This document shows positions 61,739 through 64,000 of a stretch of DNA of 64,000 nucleotides, in pieces. The position numbers and the translations under genes were made by a program. Under the pieces are notes generated by a model. That model worked only from the letters and a program-made list of their open reading frames with translations, did no database searches and was not told the DNA's origin. Each line of letters opens with the position of its first letter. Within the stretch, counting starts at the first letter, position 1. Source of the DNA: Edaphochlamys debaryana (lineage: Eukaryota; Chlorophyta; Chlorophyceae; Chlamydomonadales); NCBI GenBank assembly GCA_016858145.1, contig JAEHOE010000114.1, positions 1-64,000 of the forward strand, given 5' to 3'.

Positions 61739-62125
61739 CCTAGTACTGCGTATATCGTCTAGAGTGATTTCTGCATCTGTGTTATGGACGCACAAGCGAC
61801 AGCTGGGCGAGTCTCGCGAGGGTTTCACAGGCTGCGCACCGTCTTGTCCATCCCGTTCCATTCCCGGGAGCCTCCCCAAGAGGCACGGCAGCTATGGGTG
61901 GGCGAGCTCCTCCATACAGCCCCGTCTCCAGCCCTGCACTCCCACCAACCCGCTTCTTTCCGCCCCGTCCCATCCTCCCGCGCCTTCGATCCACCCAAGC
62001 CCCCCTCCCACCTTCCCGCGCGTGCTCCACAGCTCTGCAAACCCCTCCTTCCGCACGTCCTTTGCTCCTCTTCCACACGCCCTTCCCATGCACCCCGTCT
62101 GCACCCTGCACCCACCGCGCCCCCC
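61739..62125. other. Spacer between the two minus-strand genes
   Basis: Only 387 bases separate the stop of the coiled-coil gene (62126) from the chosen ATG of the decarboxylase-like gene (61738). It must contain the 3' end of the first transcript and the promoter and leader of the second. No TGTAA signal on the - strand and no clear TATA box was seen. An ATG in the same frame as exon 1 lies at 61861 and would add 41 residues, but that extension does not resemble the family. The downstream ATG is preferred. Confidence 0.5.
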
Positions 62126-63860
62126 TCACATGGCCAGGCTGAGGCCCTGCATGGCCGCCGCGGCCGACAGCCCAAGGCTGCTGGTGTCGCGGCCCGGGTG
62201 CGTGTCGTCCGCCCCGAGCCCCCCCGTCATGTAGCCGCCCTCCAGCTCCCCCCCGCCTACCCCCACCCCCACTCCTGTGGCCCCCGGCGCAGGCCCCGAC
62301 ACGGCCGCCTCCAGCCTGCGGTTGTATTCCGCCACCGCCCTGGGGGGGTGGGGGTGGACGGGAGGGGAGGGAGGGGAGGGAGGGAGGGAGGAAGGAGATG
62401 GCGTGGAATGGATGAAGAGGGGAGGAGAGGGTATGGGACGGTGCGGTGCGTGAAGGATTGTAGGACGGGGCGTCTGTTAGAGCACAGGCATCTTGCCTCC
62501 CGATCAGGGCGGGTGTGTGCCCCCCTGGCCGCAGCCCCCCCGCCATGACTCACCTGCGCAGCATGCCGTACTTGTCCATCACGGCCCGCACCTTGGCGTC
62601 CTTCTGCTCCGTCACCTGGGGCCGGGGTGAGGGGTGGGCGGTGGGGAGTGAGGGAGGGGGGGACGCGTGGTGGCGAGGGTGCGGGCCGTCTCAACGTTCG
62701 CGCGAGAAGCCAGAGATGACAACCGTGTCCATAATACGTCCATACCGTCCCTCCCGACACGTTCCTGCCCCACCCCGCCCCGCCCCGCCGCACCTCCGCC
62801 GTGCGCTCCCTCCAGCCGCGGATGGCCGCCTCCGTCTCGGCCGCCCTCGCGTCCCCCACCGCGTGCTCCGCCGCCACCGCCTCCCGCCGCTTGAGCTGCT
62901 CCTCCACCAGCGCAGCGGCGGCCTCCACCTTGAGCTGGCCCTGGGCGGGGGGAGGGGAGGGAGGGAGGGGGAGGGAGGGGGGGGGCATCGGTGGTTTGGA
63001 TGAGGAAAGGGACTACGGCACTGTCCACCGCACCCATATTTTTTCGAGCGGGAAACCCGATGCGCACCGAGGGAGGGGGAGGGGCGTCGGGGGAAGTGCG
63101 GTTGAGGAGAAGTGGGGAAGCTGTGGACGATGAGTAGGCAGCGCGACCCGGTCCATCGCACCCATCCCGTTGCTCCCTTGCTCCCGCACTCCGGAGCCGC
63201 ACTCCGCGTGCTTGTACTTCCCCCGTGTGATATCCCCGCCCCCGCCTACCCGTCCCCCTCCCCCCACGCGCCTGCTGCTCCACCCGCCCCAGCTTCTCCA
63301 GCAGCGAGGCCTGCTGGCGCCGCGCGGTGAGGTGCGCCGAGGCAAGCTCGCTGTAGCGCCGCTCCTCGGTGGCGATGGCCTGAGAGGGGGGGGGAAGGGG
63401 GGTGGGGGTGGGTGGGGGGATGGGGCGAAGCGAAAATTGTCGATGAGGAGAGGGGGGTGAGGGAGGATAGCGAGCTGGGGTAGGGCGCCGCTCCTTGGTG
63501 GCGATGGCCTGATTCGGTGGGGGGTGGGAGGGTATGAGGGGTAAAGGGGACGGGAAAGAGTACGGGTACAGTGTGCACGGGGCGGGCGTGGCGGGCCGGC
63601 AGGCAGCGGGCTAGGCCCTTTCCTCGGGCGTGATCGCCGCAGGGTGATCCTGAGCAAGGCACGCGGTGGCTAGCCCTGCCCTGTAAACTGTCTGGCGGCG
63701 GCCCCGTCCCCAGTCTCCGTGCCCAGTCCCACCATCCGCCCCCCTCCGGCCTCCTCACCTCCCGCGTGTCCTTGGCCGCCGCGCTGACGTCCTTCTTCCT
63801 CACCACCACCCCCTCCAGCTCCTCCTGCAGCTTGATGCAGCGGAGCAGCTCACGCTCAAA
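62126..63860 (-). CDS. C-terminal part of a coiled-coil protein (possibly NUF2-like); 5' end beyond the window
   Basis: Five exons, read on the - strand, join in frame to 210 residues: 63860-63759, 63379-63272, 62940-62794, 62615-62554 and 62339-62126, ending in TGA. The first exon here begins after an acceptor at 63861-63863, so more exons lie beyond 64000. The first 145 or so residues are charged, helical and heptad-like (FERELLRCIKLQEELEGVVV, EERRYSELASAHLTARRQQA, VEEQLKRREAVAAEH, VRAVMDKYGMLRRAVAEYNR). The last 55 are a Gly-rich tail ending AAMQGLSLAM. A long coiled coil ending in a KYxxLxxxVxxYxxRL-like segment recalls the kinetochore subunit NUF2, but that is a weak resemblance and other coiled-coil proteins fit equally. 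The second exon has two possible ends: GC donor CAG|GCGCGT (63272) or GT donor CGG|GTGGAG (63284); both keep the frame. Confidence 0.65.
62341..62400 (+). repeat. G-rich polypurine tract in an intron
   Basis: Directly inside the last intron of the coiled-coil gene, next to the acceptor, the + strand has many runs of three to seven G separated by single A or T. On the transcribed strand this is the C-rich polypyrimidine stretch before the 3' splice site. Similar tracts sit next to acceptors at about 58627-58650, 62943-62990, 63383-63425 and 63861-63873. They can form G-quadruplexes on the + strand. Confidence 0.7.
63485..63512 (-). repeat. Duplicated exon-start and acceptor inside an intron
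   Basis: A 28-bp stretch, GCGCCGCTCCTTGGTGGCGA then TGGCCTGA, repeats 63356-63383 with one mismatch, 129 bp away. The original contains the acceptor and first eight codons of the exon beginning at 63379 (AIATEERR). The copy lies inside the intron and keeps a CAG acceptor and the reading AIATKERR. It may act as a cryptic or alternative acceptor; without a donor or the rest of the exon it cannot be a full exon. Confidence 0.75.
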
Positions 63861-63872
63861 CTGGGGGGGGGG

Positions 63873-64000
63873 AAGGCACGCGGCACACACATCAGGAGTC
63901 GGGCAGTGGCGGCAGGAGGCGGCCGGGGAGGCGGACCGAGGGCCGTGCGAGGGCCGTGGGGTAGGAGCTGAGACTCGAGGTTTGGGGTTTAGGTCAGCCC
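63873..64000. other. Intron sequence at the right edge
   Basis: Nothing coding is recognised in the last 128 bases. They lie upstream, on the - strand, of the first visible exon of the coiled-coil gene and are most likely intron. Confidence 0.5.

Overview
The window looks like nuclear DNA of a GC-rich green alga of the Chlamydomonas/Volvox group. I infer this from the gene structure: many short introns with GTGAGT/GTGCGG-type donors and CAG acceptors, codons ending almost always in G or C, long Gly/Ala/Pro/Ser-rich linkers inside otherwise ordinary domains, and a TKL-style kinase fold. The species cannot be fixed from the sequence alone. No telomere-type repeat, rRNA, tRNA, CRISPR or bacterial-style operon was seen.

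The first 47.49 kb, about three quarters of the window, is one uninterrupted head-to-tail satellite with a 70-71 bp unit (roughly 670 copies). It runs off the left edge. It is C-rich on the + strand, has about four CpGs per unit, and contains no stop codon in any forward frame of its consensus, so it produces huge spurious open frames. Two main monomer types alternate, giving a 141-142 bp dimer that is clearest from about 29.6 kb onward. Near the right end a 14-monomer (987 bp) block is duplicated. Stretches between about 11.5 and 29.5 kb carry many single-base indels. A decayed monomer remains just outside the right edge.

From 47.5 to 49.9 kb lies non-coding flank with an 18-bp minisatellite, a cluster of four GGGTTACCC/GGGTAACCC palindromes, a possible orphan first exon and a TTA microsatellite. 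A + strand gene then follows (first in-frame ATG 50565, stop 54168, three introns). It encodes a large protein with a C-terminal kinase-like domain whose catalytic HRD and DFG motifs are altered, so it is probably a pseudokinase. From 54.17 to 57.88 kb is a gene-poor, less GC-rich stretch with short repeats and one weak, decayed coding fragment.

The right end holds two co-oriented - strand genes. One (61738 to 57877, nine exons, 620 aa) is a fold-type III PLP-dependent decarboxylase of the diaminopimelate/ornithine/arginine group, with the PLP lysine, HVGSQ, GGG, CxxxD and GAYxxxMxxxYN motifs all readable. The other (from beyond 64000 down to 62126) is the C-terminal part of a coiled-coil protein, faintly reminiscent of the kinetochore protein NUF2. 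Nothing links the three genes functionally. They look like ordinary euchromatic neighbours of a very large satellite block.
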